Shown here: positions 1-7,568 of the stretch, in pieces | Layout: the number at the start of each line of letters is the position of its first letter | Numbering within the stretch: position 1 is the first letter of the stretch | Source of the DNA: Burkholderia sp. 4M9327F10 | GTDB lineage: Bacteria > Pseudomonadota > Gammaproteobacteria > Burkholderiales > Burkholderiaceae | Reading direction: 5' to 3' | Length of the DNA stretch: 35,165 nt | Assembly: GCF_005503145.1 (NCBI RefSeq) | Contig: NZ_SCNV01000074.1 | Coordinates: 1-35,165 of the forward strand | Made by a program: the position numbers and the translations under genes | The notes under the pieces: generated by a model | The model's database searches: none | The model's input: the letters and a program-made list of their open reading frames with translations, nothing else | Told to the model about the DNA's origin: nothing

Positions 1-92
1 GCAGGGGGCGCAGCGGGACGGGGCTTTCAGGCGGCTCGCCGGACGTGGCATCATTTCCTGACCGGATGTCCGGTGCCTCGTTCTGGACCGCC

Positions 93-329
93 ATGAATCC
101 GCCCTCCCTCAAACCGCGTGCGGCGAGCGCGCGCTGTCCGCGCTGCGGCTGCGCTTTCGACTGCGCGATGCATGGGCAACCGTTCGACTGCTGGTGCAAG
201 TCCATGCCGGCGCTGCCCGCTGACCGGCTGGAGCCGGGTGGCCGCTGCCTGTGCCCGGAATGTCTCGCGGCCGAAATCGCCCGCGTGCACGTGCAGGCGG
301 GCGGCGCCGCGGGTGGTGAGGCGGGCTGA
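93..329 (+). CDS. Small cysteine-rich CWC-type protein
   Basis: A protein of about 78 residues dominated by paired cysteines: a CPRCG motif near the N-terminus, then CAMHG, then the CWCK signature that names the cysteine-rich CWC family, then a late CLCPEC motif. The pattern suggests a small zinc-binding or otherwise metal-binding fold, but the family has no established function that I know of. The start is uncertain. ATG at 93 gives the compact family-like form; in-frame ATG at 66 and GTG at 45 would add 9 or 16 poorly conserved-looking residues, and none has a clear ribosome binding site. It converges on the TPR gene with a gap of only 14 bp. Confidence 0.75.
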   Translation: MNPPSLKPRAASARCPRCGCAFDCAMHGQPFDCWCKSMPALPADRLEPGGRCLCPECLAAEIARVHVQAGGAAGGEAG

Positions 330-343
330 GCGGCGCGGGACGC

Positions 344-2002
344 TTATCGATGCTGGCCGGCGAGCGTATCCAGATCCCGCGCCACCTCATCCAGCACCGG
401 CTTCCACTCACCGAACCCGCGTTGCCGGTATAGCGTCGCGTTCGGATACCACGGGCTGTCACGGCGTTCGAGCAGCCATGTCCAGTGCGGATTGACGTCG
501 AGCAGTACCCAAGTGCGCTGGCCGATCGCCCCGCTCAGATGAGCGACCGAGGTGCAGACGGTAATGATCAGGTCGAGCGCGCCGACGAAGGCAGCGGTGT
601 CGTCGAAGCTCGTCAGCTCGGCTGTGTAATCCTCGATGGTGAGTCCGGCGATTTGCGCGGCGGCTACATCAGCGGCAGCGCCCGGCTGCAAAGAGTAAAA
701 CGTCACCCCGCCGATACCGGCAAAGGCCGATGCATAGCGCTCCCAGCCCACCGCGCGAAACGGATTGCGCTGATGCCCAAGGCTGCCGGTCCATGCCAGT
801 CCGACCTTGAGCCGCTTCTCGCGCGGGCGCTTGAGCTGCTCGCCTGCGGTGAGCCGTGCGCGCCAGGCGGCACGGGCGGCGGCGTCCGCGTGCAGATAGG
901 GAACCGTGCCGGCCAGCGTGTCGCCGAGCGTGCCGAGCGCGAGCGGCACGCTCATCAAAGGGATTTCGTAGTCGAACGCGGGCAGCGTCTCGACACCGCC
1001 CCCCGCCGAGTAGCCATCCACGTGGCGAGCGAGGCTACGCACGAGCAATTCGCCCATCTGCGGGAACGAGTTCCAGAGGAGACGGCCGCCTTGTGCATGG
1101 ACGTGCTCCGCTAGCAGCGGGATATAGCGGCAGCATTGCAGCAGGTCGCCCATGCCCTGTTCACCCCACACCAGCAGTGTCTTGCCGGCAAGCGGCTCGC
1201 CCCGCCATTGCGGCGCCGGCATGGCGGGCCGCTTGCCGCCGAGTTCCCTTGAGCCTTGCCAGCGCGCCTCGTGAGCGGGCCACCCGTGCGCGTACTCGCC
1301 GCGCACGAGGTGCAGCATCGCCAGATTGGAGCGCATCGTGGGGTCGTCGGGTGCGTGTTGGCAGGCTGCCTGGGCGAACTGGAGGGCTTCGTCCCAGCGT
1401 TGTGCTTCCCTGAGCGCCAGTGCATGGTTGTTCAGCGCCAGCGCGCTGTGCGGCGCCAGTTCAACGGCGCGTGCGCCCGCTGCCAGCGCGCGCGGCAGGT
1501 TCATCGCAAAGCGGCTCGCCTGGGTGAGGTTGGTCCAGCCGTTGCTGTCGAGCGGGTCGGCCGCGACCGCGCTCTCCAGCAACGTCACCTGTTCAGCCAC
1601 GCTACCACCCGAGAGCGTGAGCGCGCCGGCCAGATTCGTGCGCAACTGCGGCAAGCGCGGATCGAGGGCGAGGGCATGGCGATAAGGCGCAAGCGCCTCA
1701 CCGTGGCGGTTCGCCATTTGCAACGCGTACCCTAGCCGGAAGCTGGCGGCGGCATCCGCGGGGTGGAGTTGGGCAATAATGGCGGCGAGCGCGATGGCCT
1801 CGTCGTGGCGGCGCTGTTCGATCAATGCGAGGGTGACTCGGCCGATTCCTTCGTTGCCGAAGTCTTGCAGATGCCCGGCGGCTTCGAGCCAGATGGCACG
1901 GGCTTCGGCCTGGCCGTTTTGCTGGGCTTGCGCCGCGCGCTGCAAGAAGGTCAGGAAGGCGGGCCACGCAGGGTGGCCCGGTGCGGAAATCGGAGGCTGC
2001 AT
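344..2002 (-). CDS. TPR-repeat protein with glycosyltransferase-like C-terminal domain
   Basis: A 552-residue protein. Roughly residues 30-240 are a run of tetratricopeptide helices (for example FRLGYALQMANRHGEAL and the ALNNHALALREAQRWDEAL stretch). The C-terminal half resembles the GT9/heptosyltransferase-like fold found in many TPR proteins of Burkholderiales, with KVGLAWTGS and a late segment containing NPHWTWLLERRDSPWYP. No signal peptide is evident, so it is probably cytoplasmic, and the transferred sugar or protein target is unknown. The ATG at 2002 is preferred over the TTG one codon earlier because AGGACAG lies a suitable distance upstream. It is divergent from regB across a roughly 100 bp promoter region. 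Confidence 0.85.
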   Translation of the reverse strand: MQPPISAPGHPAWPAFLTFLQRAAQAQQNGQAEARAIWLEAAGHLQDFGNEGIGRVTLALIEQRRHDEAIALAAIIAQLHPADAAASFRLGYALQMANRHGEALAPYRHALALDPRLPQLRTNLAGALTLSGGSVAEQVTLLESAVAADPLDSNGWTNLTQASRFAMNLPRALAAGARAVELAPHSALALNNHALALREAQRWDEALQFAQAACQHAPDDPTMRSNLAMLHLVRGEYAHGWPAHEARWQGSRELGGKRPAMPAPQWRGEPLAGKTLLVWGEQGMGDLLQCCRYIPLLAEHVHAQGGRLLWNSFPQMGELLVRSLARHVDGYSAGGGVETLPAFDYEIPLMSVPLALGTLGDTLAGTVPYLHADAAARAAWRARLTAGEQLKRPREKRLKVGLAWTGSLGHQRNPFRAVGWERYASAFAGIGGVTFYSLQPGAAADVAAAQIAGLTIEDYTAELTSFDDTAAFVGALDLIITVCTSVAHLSGAIGQRTWVLLDVNPHWTWLLERRDSPWYPNATLYRQRGFGEWKPVLDEVARDLDTLAGQHR

Positions 2003-2072
2003 CAATCTGTCCTGGCGGCGGCGCGATTCTTGTCAAACGGTGGATGGTATCGTCGAACCTCAACGCAGTGTC

Positions 2073-2086
2073 TCGGAGAACTCCGA
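2073..2086. promoter_or_regulatory. Perfect dyad upstream of the RegB-type kinase gene
   Basis: TCGGAG-AA-CTCCGA is a perfect 6-2-6 inverted repeat 17 bp before the regB start codon, in the divergent region shared with the TPR gene. A two-base loop makes an RNA hairpin unlikely, so a protein-binding operator is more plausible. No regulator is assigned. Confidence 0.35.
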
Positions 2087-2103
2087 ACAGGTAAACTGGC
2101 GCT

Positions 2104-3414
2104 ATGCATCGTATAACCAACACTGGCCGGGTCAACCTGGGGCATCTGTTCTGGCTGCGCTGTCTCGCGATTATCGGCCAACTGGTCACCATTGCGGTCG
2201 TGCAGATCTTTGTCGGCGTACATCTGCCGCTGCCGGCCATGCTGCTCGTGATCGGTCTCGAAACCCTCTTCAACGGTCTCACCTGGCTGCGCGTCTCGCG
2301 CCAGCGTCCCGAATCCAATCTCGAACTGTTCGGCCAGCTGTGGGTCGATCTCGGCGCCTTGTCGGCCTTGCTGTTTCTGTCGGGCGGCACGACCAATCCG
2401 TTTGTCTCGCTGTACCTGCCTTCGCTCGCCATTGCGGCGGCGGTATTGCCGTGGCATCTGATGCTGTGGCTCGCGGCGTTCGCGGTGGCGTGCTACGCGG
2501 TGCTCGGTTTCGACTCGGTGCCGCTGAACCTCGACAATCCCGCCAATCTGTTCGACTACTACCGTGCCGGCATGTGGGTGAACTTCACGGTCAGCGTCGG
2601 CCTGATTGCCTGGTTCGTCGCGCGCATGTCGCGTGCGCTGCGCCAGCGCGACGCGGCGCTCGGCGACGCCCAGCAGCGCCTCCTGCGCGACGAGCGCGCG
2701 GTGGCCCTCGGCGTGCAGGCGGCGACCGTCGCACATGAAATCGGCACGCCGCTGTCGACCATTGCGATGCTCTCCGAAGAATTGCGCGACGCTGCCCGCA
2801 CCGACCAGGGCCTCGCCCCCTACAGCGCCGATCTCGAACTGCTCGAGCAGCAGATGTCGCTGTGCACGTCGGCGCTGGCCCGGCTGCGTTCGCGGGCGTC
2901 GGAGCCGGGCAGCCGCCAGCCGGTCGGTGAATGGCTCGAATCGTTTGCCCAGCAATGGCGTCTGCGTCATCCGGACGTCAAGCTCGAGCGGCCCGCTACG
3001 CCGTCAGCTGAGTTCGTCCTTGACGATACCGTCGCGGTAAGCCAGATTCTCACGATCCTGCTCGACAACGCGGCGCGGGCGAGCCGCGATCATGTGACGC
3101 TTGCCGCTACGCTCACGCAACAGGGCGATCGTATCGAATTCGAAGTTTGCGACGCCGGCCCGGGTATTCCAGCGTCATTGCGCGGCTCGCTTGGCGCGAT
3201 GCCGGTCGACAGCACCCAGGGTGGTCACGGCGTCGGGTTGTATCTGGCGTTTTCGGCAGCGGCGCGGCTCGGCGGCTCGATTGAGCTGACCGACGTCAAG
3301 GAGACCCGGCCCCGCGGCACCCGTGCGGTGCTGCGGCTACCCGTGGCAGGCCGGCAATCATCCGGCGCGGGCCCTGGCGGCGCCGCGTCATCCAGTACGG
3401 AGAAACAGGCATGA
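2104..3414 (+). CDS. regB: RegB/PrrB-type redox sensor histidine kinase
   Basis: A 436-residue membrane histidine kinase. About six hydrophobic helices occupy residues 10-175. They include the GGTTNPF motif (94-100), matching the conserved quinone-sensing GGxxNPF loop of RegB/PrrB. The phosphorylation box is AHEIGTPLSTI with His211. The N box (DNAARA, about 321), G1 (DAGPGI, about 350) and G2 (GGHGVGLYL, about 373) of the HATPase domain follow. Cys254 lies about 43 residues after the histidine, close to the placement of the redox-active cysteine of Rhodobacter RegB; that equivalence is inferred. The protein should phosphorylate the partner encoded immediately downstream, whose ATG overlaps this stop by 4 bp. 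The family balances respiration and other redox functions; targets here are unknown. Confidence 0.88.
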   Translation: MHRITNTGRVNLGHLFWLRCLAIIGQLVTIAVVQIFVGVHLPLPAMLLVIGLETLFNGLTWLRVSRQRPESNLELFGQLWVDLGALSALLFLSGGTTNPFVSLYLPSLAIAAAVLPWHLMLWLAAFAVACYAVLGFDSVPLNLDNPANLFDYYRAGMWVNFTVSVGLIAWFVARMSRALRQRDAALGDAQQRLLRDERAVALGVQAATVAHEIGTPLSTIAMLSEELRDAARTDQGLAPYSADLELLEQQMSLCTSALARLRSRASEPGSRQPVGEWLESFAQQWRLRHPDVKLERPATPSAEFVLDDTVAVSQILTILLDNAARASRDHVTLAATLTQQGDRIEFEVCDAGPGIPASLRGSLGAMPVDSTQGGHGVGLYLAFSAAARLGGSIELTDVKETRPRGTRAVLRLPVAGRQSSGAGPGGAASSSTEKQA

Positions 3415-3953
3415 GCGACATGAATTTTCTGGTGATCGACGACGACGAAGTGTTCTCCGGCATCCTCGCACGCGGTCTGACGCGGCGCGGCTATACGGTG
3501 GCCGAGGCACACAACGCGGAGGAGGCGATCAAGCTCGCGAATCAGCAGAAGTTTGGGCAGATCACCGTAGATCTGCACCTGGGCAACGATTCGGGACTCA
3601 CCTTGGTGGCGCCGCTGCGCGAACTGCAGCCGGACGCGCGGATGCTGGTGCTGACCGGCTATGCGAGTATCGCGACGGCGGTGCAGGCGGTGAAGGACGG
3701 TGCGGACAACTACCTGGCGAAGCCCGCCAACGTGGAGACGATACTCTCGGCACTGCAAAGCGAAGCGAGTGCGCTACAGGCGGAAGAAGCGCTCGAGCAT
3801 CCGACGCCGCTGTCGGTGGCGCGGCTCGAATGGGAGCATATTCAGCGCGTGCTGGCTGAGCATGGCGGCAATATTTCCGCGACGGCTCGCGCGTTGAACA
3901 TGCATCGACGCACGCTACAGCGCAAGCTGGCCAAGCGGCCGGTGAAGCAATAA
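3411..3953 (+). CDS. regA: RegA/PrrA/ActR-type response regulator
   Basis: A 180-residue two-domain regulator. The receiver domain (about 1-120) has the acidic cluster D10-D12, phospho-acceptor Asp54 in VDLHLG, Thr82 in LTGYAS and Lys104 in LAKPA. A short linker leads to a Fis-type helix-turn-helix at about 140-176 (GGNISATARALNMHRRTLQR, then KL), the hallmark DNA-binding end of the RegA/PrrA/ActR/RoxR family, which lacks a sigma54 AAA domain. It is translationally coupled to the kinase (ATGA overlap at 3411-3414), which strongly supports a cognate pair. A 9-bp hairpin follows at 3961. Confidence 0.9.
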   Translation: MSDMNFLVIDDDEVFSGILARGLTRRGYTVAEAHNAEEAIKLANQQKFGQITVDLHLGNDSGLTLVAPLRELQPDARMLVLTGYASIATAVQAVKDGADNYLAKPANVETILSALQSEASALQAEEALEHPTPLSVARLEWEHIQRVLAEHGGNISATARALNMHRRTLQRKLAKRPVKQ

Positions 3954-3960
3954 GACTCTC

Positions 3961-3983
3961 GCTGCGGCGAACCACGCCGCAGC
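3961..3983. terminator. Hairpin between convergent regA and hslU
   Basis: GCTGCGGCG-AACCA-CGCCGCAGC is a perfect 9-bp stem with a 5-nt loop, sitting between the ends of two convergent genes. There is no T-run on either side, so it may be a weak or Rho-assisted bidirectional end rather than a canonical intrinsic terminator. Confidence 0.5.
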
Positions 3984-4004
3984 GCATCTCATCGTGTCAC
4001 GCCG

Positions 4005-5351
4005 TTACAGCACGTAGCGCGACAGGTCCTCGTCGTCGGCTACTTCGTTCAGCGCGCGGTCCACATACGCTGCATCGATCTTGACGTCTGTCCCGGCATG
4101 GTTGCCGGCCGCAAACGACACTTCTTCAAGCAGCTTTTCGATCACCGTGTAGAGGCGCCGTGCCCCGATGTTTTCCGTCTTCTCGTTCACCGAGAAGGCA
4201 ATTTCAGCGAGGCGGCGAATCCCGTCGTCGGCGAAGTCGAGATGTACGTCTTCGGTTGCGAGCAGCGCCTGATATTGCTTTACCAGACTCGCGTCGGTTG
4301 ACACCAGGATCGATTCGAAGTCCTTCACCGACAGCGAATCCAGTTCGACGCGAATCGGGAAACGCCCTTGCAGCTCAGGGATCAGGTCGCTCGGCTTGGC
4401 GAGGTGGAACGCGCCGCTGGCGATAAACAGGATGTGATCGGTCTTCACCATGCCGTACTTGGTGTTGATCGTCGTGCCCTCGACCAGTGGCAGCAGGTCG
4501 CGCTGCACGCCCTGGCGCGATACCTCGCCGCCGCCGGTTTCACTGCGCGAAGCGATCTTGTCGATCTCGTCGAGAAACACAATGCCGTTCTGCTCGACGT
4601 TCTGCACCGCCTTGGTCTTCACTTCCTCGTCGTTGAGCATCTTCGATGCTTCTTCGTCGGTCAGCAGCTTCAGTGCTTCCTTGACCTTCAGCTTGCGACG
4701 CGTCTTCTTGCCGCCACCGAGGTTGGCGAACATGGAGCGGATCTGTTCGGTCATGTCTTCCATGCCCGGCGGCCCCATGATGTCCATGCCCACTTGCGGC
4801 AGTTCGACGTCCAGTTCGATTTCCTTGTCGTCGAGCAGGCCCTCGCGCAGACGCTTGCGGAAGGTCTGGCGGGTCGCGCCGCCTTCGTCCGCGGTGTCCG
4901 TGGCGCTGGAGCTCGCGCCGAAACCGACCGGCCGCGCGCTCGGCAGCAGGATGTCGAGAATCCGGTCTTCCGCCTGATCTTGCGCCTTGGTGCGCACCTT
5001 GCGCATTTCCGTTTCGCGGGTCTGCTTGACCGAAATTTCGATCAGATCGCGCACGATGCTGTCGACGTCGCGGCCCACGTAACCCACTTCGGTGAACTTG
5101 GTGGCTTCGATCTTGATGAACGGCGCGTCGGCCAGCTTGGCGAGACGCCGGGCGATCTCCGTCTTGCCGACGCCGGTCGGTCCAATCATCAGGATGTTCT
5201 TCGGCGTGATTTCCTGACGCAGCGGCTCGCCGACCTGCTGGCGGCGCCAGCGGTTGCGCAGCGCCACCGCGACCGCTTTCTTGGCGCGGCCTTGGCCGAT
5301 GATGTGCTTGTCGAGTTCCGAGACGATCTCGGCAGGGGTCATGGTGCTCAT
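4005..5351 (-). CDS. hslU: ATP-dependent protease ATPase subunit HslU (ClpY)
   Basis: A 448-residue AAA+ unfoldase that feeds substrates into the HslV peptidase; E. coli HslU is 443 residues. Walker A is GPTGVGKT at 57-64, Walker B is IVFLDEIDKI in the middle of the protein, and GRFPIRVEL contains the arginine-finger region. A charged I-domain insertion (about 115-230) is present. The C-terminal tail LSRYVL matches the family tail that inserts between HslV subunits. The gene starts 10 bp after hslV ends, with the ribosome binding site (AAGGA) overlapping the hslV stop, so the two are co-transcribed. Confidence 0.98.
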   Translation of the reverse strand: MSTMTPAEIVSELDKHIIGQGRAKKAVAVALRNRWRRQQVGEPLRQEITPKNILMIGPTGVGKTEIARRLAKLADAPFIKIEATKFTEVGYVGRDVDSIVRDLIEISVKQTRETEMRKVRTKAQDQAEDRILDILLPSARPVGFGASSSATDTADEGGATRQTFRKRLREGLLDDKEIELDVELPQVGMDIMGPPGMEDMTEQIRSMFANLGGGKKTRRKLKVKEALKLLTDEEASKMLNDEEVKTKAVQNVEQNGIVFLDEIDKIASRSETGGGEVSRQGVQRDLLPLVEGTTINTKYGMVKTDHILFIASGAFHLAKPSDLIPELQGRFPIRVELDSLSVKDFESILVSTDASLVKQYQALLATEDVHLDFADDGIRRLAEIAFSVNEKTENIGARRLYTVIEKLLEEVSFAAGNHAGTDVKIDAAYVDRALNEVADDEDLSRYVL

Positions 5352-5360
5352 CGTGGGTCC

Positions 5361-5897
5361 TTACTCGATCGTCTCGATAACGCGGTTGTGATTCGTATAG
5401 ATGCACATGTCGCCGGCAATCTGCAGTGACTTCTCGACGATCTCGCGCGGCGACAGTTCGGTGTTCTCAGCGAGCGCCTTGGCTGCCGCCTGCGCATAGG
5501 CGCCGCCCGAGCCGATTGCGCAGATGCCGCCTTCCGGGTCCAGCACGTCGCCGTTGCCGGTGATGACGAGGGTAGTGTGCGCGTCCGCGGCGATCAGCAT
5601 GGCTTCGAGGCGGCGCAGCATGCGGTCGGTGCGCCAGTCTTTGGCAAGCTCGACGGCCGAGCGGGTCAGATTGCCCTGATGCTTTTCGAGCTTGGCTTCG
5701 AAACGGTCGAGCAGGGAAAAGGCGTCAGCCGTGCCGCCGGCGAAGCCGACCAGCACCTGGCCGTTATAGATCCGCCGGACCTTCTTGGCGCCGCCCTTCA
5801 TGACGATGTTGCCGAGCGTGACCTGGCCGTCGCCGCCGAGGGCTACCTTGTCGCCGCGGCGCACGGAGACGATCGTCGTGCCGTGAAATTGCTCCAT
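5361..5897 (-). CDS. hslV: ATP-dependent protease peptidase subunit HslV (ClpQ)
   Basis: A 178-residue proteasome-beta-like threonine peptidase that forms the core of the HslVU complex. The N-terminus begins MEQFHGTTIVSVRRG; the TTIVSVRR motif provides the nucleophilic threonine exposed after removal of the short propeptide. GDGQVTLGN and the GFAGGTADAFSLLDRFE region are typical of the family. The frame is open further upstream, but the extension is Arg/Pro-rich and unlike any HslV, so the ATG at 5897 is chosen. The gene is first in the hslVU operon; a heat-shock-like promoter candidate lies about 190 bp upstream. Confidence 0.97.
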   Translation of the reverse strand: MEQFHGTTIVSVRRGDKVALGGDGQVTLGNIVMKGGAKKVRRIYNGQVLVGFAGGTADAFSLLDRFEAKLEKHQGNLTRSAVELAKDWRTDRMLRRLEAMLIAADAHTTLVITGNGDVLDPEGGICAIGSGGAYAQAAAKALAENTELSPREIVEKSLQIAGDMCIYTNHNRVIETIE

Positions 5898-6324
5898 ATG
5901 CGTTCCTTTTGTAAAACGGGTAGGACGCGGCAACGCTCGCGCGCCATCGCGCCGATGCGTCGGGCACCAATGCCTCGGGCGTCGAAAACGCCGGGCGCCG
6001 TACGCTGCCGCCTGAATCCGATAGAGCGGACGGTGCGCAGCCGGCAGCCGACTGAAAGCGGCCGGCGCGCGCCCGTGCAACGCATGTCCGGTTTATTTTA
6101 GGGCGTGCGCTCTCATATCAAGAGCTAGCCGGATGGCATAAGGCGGAAAAACGCCGGAAAAGCGGGGCCGCGCCGGGTAAGAGCGTGAGGGTTTCGGGTC
6201 GAGGCCGGGAAAATGACACAGCGCGCATCGAACTGGCGCCCGATGCGGTAAAAGATGCTGGTCCACGGGGGCCCGCAACGTGGGCGGGCCAGTTGGAGCG
6301 GTTGCCAGGGCAAGCGTTGCGGCA
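5898..6324. other. Non-coding region upstream of hslV
   Basis: About 430 bp between hslV and the dksA terminator. Apart from the promoter candidate at 6095-6122 no gene, repeat or RNA is recognised. Open frames here are short, Arg/Pro-rich and have no ribosome binding sites. Confidence 0.6.
6095..6122 (-). promoter_or_regulatory. Candidate sigma32-like (or sigma70) promoter of hslVU
   Basis: On the minus strand, CTTGATA (6122-6116) is followed after 15 nt by TAAAAT (6100-6095), within CCCTAAAAT. This resembles the heat-shock consensus CTTGAAA then CCCCATnT, as expected for hslVU. As a sigma70 promoter the 15-nt spacer would be short. The predicted leader is about 190 nt. Confidence 0.4.
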
Positions 6325-6354
6325 AAGAAAAAGGCGCACAGTTCACCGTGCGCC
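6325..6354 (-). terminator. Intrinsic terminator of dksA
   Basis: Perfect 7-bp stem GGCGCAC/GTGCGCC (6333-6339 with 6348-6354) and an 8-nt loop. On the minus strand the stem is followed by TTTTTCTTT. It lies 50 bp past the dksA stop in the correct orientation. Confidence 0.85.
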
Positions 6355-6403
6355 TCTCAACGAAGCAGCCTGTGAGGGCGGGCGCTAGCCGCGCCGCGGG
6401 CGT

Positions 6404-6823
6404 TCAGTCGCCGAACAGCTTCTGGCGCAGTTCGCGGCGTTCCTGCGCTTCGAGCGACAGGGTTGCCGTGGGCCGGGCGAGCATACGCGGAACGCCGATC
6501 GGTTCGCCGGTTTCTTCACACCAGCCATATTCGCCCGATTCAATCCGCGCGAGCGATTGCTGCACCTTCTTCAGCAGCTTGCGTTCGCGGTCGCGCGTGC
6601 GCAGTTCCAGCGCATGCTCTTCCTCGATCGTCGCGCGATCGGCCGGGTCCGGCACGATCACGGTTTCGCGCAGGTTTTCGGTCGTCTGGCCGGCATTGCG
6701 GAGAATCTCCGCCTGCAGCTGTTCAAGCTTGTTCTTGAAGAAAGCGAGCTGATCCTCATTCATGTAATCCTTGTCGCTCATCTTCAGGATTTCGGCTTCG
6801 GTCAAGAGTCGTTTCGTCGTCAT
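6404..6823 (-). CDS. dksA: RNA polymerase-binding transcription factor DksA (zinc-ligand-poor form)
   Basis: A 139-residue secondary-channel regulator of RNA polymerase that works with ppGpp. The coiled-coil tip motif DPADRA gives Asp59 and Asp62, equivalent to the essential acidic pair of E. coli DksA. The C-terminal fold retains the surrounding sequence (EPIGVPRMLARPTATLSLEA), but the four zinc cysteines of E. coli DksA correspond to Cys102, Thr105, Ser123 and Ala126. Only one is cysteine, as in the zinc-independent DksA2 proteins. The start at 6823 matches the usual MTTKRLLTEAEIL N-terminus; a longer open frame to 7159 is non-homologous. It lies downstream of cobW on the same strand but 745 bp away, so it probably has its own promoter. 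Confidence 0.96.
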   Translation of the reverse strand: MTTKRLLTEAEILKMSDKDYMNEDQLAFFKNKLEQLQAEILRNAGQTTENLRETVIVPDPADRATIEEEHALELRTRDRERKLLKKVQQSLARIESGEYGWCEETGEPIGVPRMLARPTATLSLEAQERRELRQKLFGD

Positions 6824-6860
6824 CTGGCTTGCTTCTTCAATGTGAGGCAAAACTCGTACA

Positions 6861-6888
6861 TGTTGCCCGCACTTTCGTGTTGCCCGCA
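6861..6888 (-). repeat. 11-bp direct repeat in the dksA leader
   Basis: TGTTGCCCGCA occurs at 6861-6871 and again at 6878-6888, 17 bp apart, about 40-65 bp upstream of the dksA start codon. Both copies would lie in the 5' leader of the transcript. Confidence 0.6.
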
Positions 6889-6898
6889 AAGGCGCTGC

Positions 6899-6915
6899 AA
6901 AACGCTCAAAGAGCG
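6899..6915 (-). terminator. Terminator-like hairpin inside the dksA leader
   Basis: On the minus strand CGCTC-TTT-GAGCG (6915-6903) is followed directly by TTTT. The stem is only 5 bp, so termination would be weak. Its place between the likely promoter and the coding region suggests possible attenuation. Confidence 0.35.
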
Positions 6916-7185
6916 CTGGCGAACACGGACGGTGGGCTGTCGTGACGCCGTAGCGCCGGACGCCTGAGCGCCGGGCGCCCTGGCGTCGATGCGGGGCCGA
7001 ACTCCTCTGGAAACGGTCTTCAAATGCTCCTGAGGCATTGCTTACCGGTGGCGCGCCCTTCGGGGCGGTGGGCCAGCCAGCTTGTCGGCGTGCTGCTCCC
7101 CGGACAAGATTTTCCGGTGCCGTGTCAGGCCCGGCGCGGGATACGCGCTGACCGGGCAATCGTTCTCATTCTCCAGTGGGCTCGT

Positions 7186-7204
7186 ATTGTAACTGAATCA
7201 CAAT
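7186..7204. promoter_or_regulatory. 19-bp dyad overlapping a possible dksA -10 element
   Basis: ATTGTAACTGAATCACAAT: the half-sites ATTGTAA and TCACAAT are complementary at 6 of 7 positions around a 5-bp centre. On the minus strand its end supplies TACAAT, a good -10 hexamer, with a poor TTGCGG-like -35 19 bp upstream. It is compatible with an operator overlapping the dksA promoter. Confidence 0.35.
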
Positions 7205-7568
7205 CCGCTACCGCAACCGTGTTTATTCGGGGCCGCGGCGTTCCAATATCCTGAAAATATAACGCGCGAACGGCTAAAAAGCGATGGCCGCGCACGAATC
7301 CTGCAACAAGGGTTTTCACGCGTTTTTCACACGTGGTGTGCTGGCGGCGGGTTTTCAACCTGACGGGTGAGGGATTTGGGAGACTCGCATACTTCGTTCC
7401 CGGTGGCTGCCAGACCTGCATCTGCCTGTATTTGTCTGCATACCGCCTGCTTTCTAGTCGGCTTGCAGCGGCAGGCGGAGCTTCGGTGCCTGCCGACAGG
7501 CGGCCGCGGGCGGACCCACGGACGGGCCCGCAGACGGGCCCACTGAGCGCGGCTCTCCCGGCTTGCGC

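Larger units (their letters stand above)
6824..7568. other. Long region upstream of dksA with repeats and dyads but no gene
   Basis: 745 bp with no convincing ORF. On the minus strand it holds a possible promoter with TACAAT at 7191-7186 inside a 19-bp dyad (7186-7204), a terminator-like hairpin at 6899-6915, and an 11-bp direct repeat at 6861-6871 and 6878-6888 just before the dksA start. Near cobW there is an 8-bp GC-rich stem (CGGCAGGC/GCCTGCCG, 7469-7495) without a T-run. A 9-bp direct repeat (GACGGGCCC) lies close to 7521-7541. Confidence 0.5.

Noticed and set aside
1..44. Possible end of an upstream gene at the window edge
   Set aside because: Too short to assign a frame or product.
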